Source: Candidatus Eiseniibacteriota bacterium
GTDB lineage: Bacteria; Eisenbacteria; RBG-16-71-46; SZUA-252
Assembly (NCBI GenBank): GCA_016880395.1
Contig: JAEHDN010000279.1
Coordinates: 1 to 6,102 of the forward strand
DNA length: 6,102 nucleotides
Reading direction: 5' to 3'
Part shown: piece after piece, positions 5,544-6,102 of the stretch
How the letters are laid out: every line of letters begins with the position of its first letter
Position numbering within the stretch: position 1 is the first letter of the stretch
Notes under the pieces: generated by a model
Database searches by the model: none
What the model saw: the letters and a program-made list of their open reading frames with translations, nothing else
Told to the model about the DNA's origin: nothing
Position numbers and translations under genes: made by a program

Positions 5544-6102
5544 TCAGTTCCGGAGCGCGGCCAGAACCTCGTCGAGCTTCTTCTTCGCGTCGCCGAAGAG
5601 CATCCGGTTGTTTTCCTTGTAGAAGAGCGGGTTGTCCACTCCGGCGTAGCCCGACGCCATGCTCCGCTTCATGACGATCGAGGTCTTCGCCTTCCACACC
5701 TCGAGCACCGGCATGCCCGCGATGGGGCTGGTCGGATCGTCCTCGGCCGCGGGGTTCACGATGTCGTTGGCCCCGATCACCATGGCCACGTCCGTGCTCG
5801 AGAAGTCCCCGTTCAGCTCGTCCATCTCCATCACGATGTCGTAGGGCACCTTGGCCTCGGCCAGGAGCACGTTCATGTGCCCGGGCATGCGGCCGGCGAC
5901 CGGGTGGATCCCGAAGCGCACTTTGACGCCCTTGTCGCGCAGGAACTTGGTGATCTCGTAGACCGTGTGCTGCGCCTGCGCGACCGCCATCCCGTAGCCC
6001 GGGACGATGATCACGTGCTTCGCCTCGCGCAGCAGCTCGGCGCTCTCGCCAGCGAGGATCGGGGTCACCTCGCCCGCAGGCTGCACGGCACCGGCCGCGG
6101 CC
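5544..6102 (-). CDS. pntB: NAD(P) transhydrogenase subunit beta, C-terminal domain III (partial, enters from right edge)
   Basis: About 185 C-terminal residues of the membrane-bound proton-translocating transhydrogenase beta subunit, which couples hydride transfer between NADH and NADP+ to proton flow across the cytoplasmic membrane. The visible part is cytosolic domain III, which binds NADP(H). Hallmarks, counted from the GTG at 6086: VPGYGMAVAQAQ (28-39, nucleotide loop), RFGIHPVAGRMPGHMNVLLAEAKVPYDIV (57-85), EMDELN (87-92), GANDIVNPAAEDDP (105-118), MPVLEVWKAKTSIVMKRSMASGYAGVDNPLF (125-155, with the KRS typical of 2'-phosphate binding), then NNRMLFGDAKKKLDEVL. The GTG at 6086 is not the start: the frame stays open to the edge through AAAGA, the Ala-rich linker to membrane domain II. 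The missing membrane part should lie to the right, probably with pntA beyond. The gene appears intact as far as seen. Confidence 0.95.
   Translation of the reverse strand, partial: AAAGAVQPAGEVTPILAGESAELLREAKHVIIVPGYGMAVAQAQHTVYEITKFLRDKGVKVRFGIHPVAGRMPGHMNVLLAEAKVPYDIVMEMDELNGDFSSTDVAMVIGANDIVNPAAEDDPTSPIAGMPVLEVWKAKTSIVMKRSMASGYAGVDNPLFYKENNRMLFGDAKKKLDEVLAALRN

Noticed and set aside
5521..5545. GATCG/CGATC inverted repeat between pntB and the GNAT gene as a terminator
   Set aside because: It has only 5-bp arms with a 15-base spacer and no U-tract; too weak to call.

Overview
The window is high-GC bacterial DNA, densely packed with genes and with short intergenic gaps. I see no mobile element, CRISPR array, tRNA or rRNA. 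The gene mix (DUF2252 protein, DinB-like protein, split-subunit transhydrogenase, an apparent ECF sigma factor) and the GC-rich codon use suggest a soil or environmental high-GC lineage, possibly Gemmatimonadota, Eisenbacteria-like, Acidobacteriota or a related uncultured group. That placement is inference and weak.

Layout, left to right. (1) Positions 1-73, minus strand: the first 24 codons of a gene leaving the left edge, resembling the N-terminus of an ECF sigma factor. (2) Positions 154-684, plus: a DinB/DUF664-type four-helix protein, divergent from (1). (3) Positions 706-2798, minus: a two-gene operon in which an ArsR-like winged-helix regulator is followed, with a 4-base ATGA start/stop overlap, by a probably exported alpha/beta-hydrolase. 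It converges on the DinB gene over a short hairpin. (4) Positions 2799-3021: a divergent control region with an AT-rich island next to the regulator gene and a perfect 7-bp inverted repeat (GTGCACC) next to the DUF2252 gene. (5) Positions 3022-5015, plus: a DUF2252 protein and a small cupin 32 bases downstream, probably one operon. (6) Positions 5034-6102, minus: the C-terminal NADP(H)-binding part of the transhydrogenase beta subunit (pntB, entering from the right edge) followed by a GNAT acetyltransferase gene in the same reading frame. This unit converges on the cupin gene, and the two stop codons form the foot of an 8-bp inverted repeat.

The genes look like ordinary metabolic and accessory genes in four small transcription units, not one integrated new system. 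The best-supported functional link is regulator plus hydrolase, which are translationally coupled. The most interesting protein is DUF2252: its GDAHLxN and NDLDE motifs resemble the catalytic and metal-binding motifs of small-molecule kinases, but they lie before, not after, a glycine-rich GIGSVG stretch and a VKEA lysine. This suggests a circularly permuted kinase-like fold.
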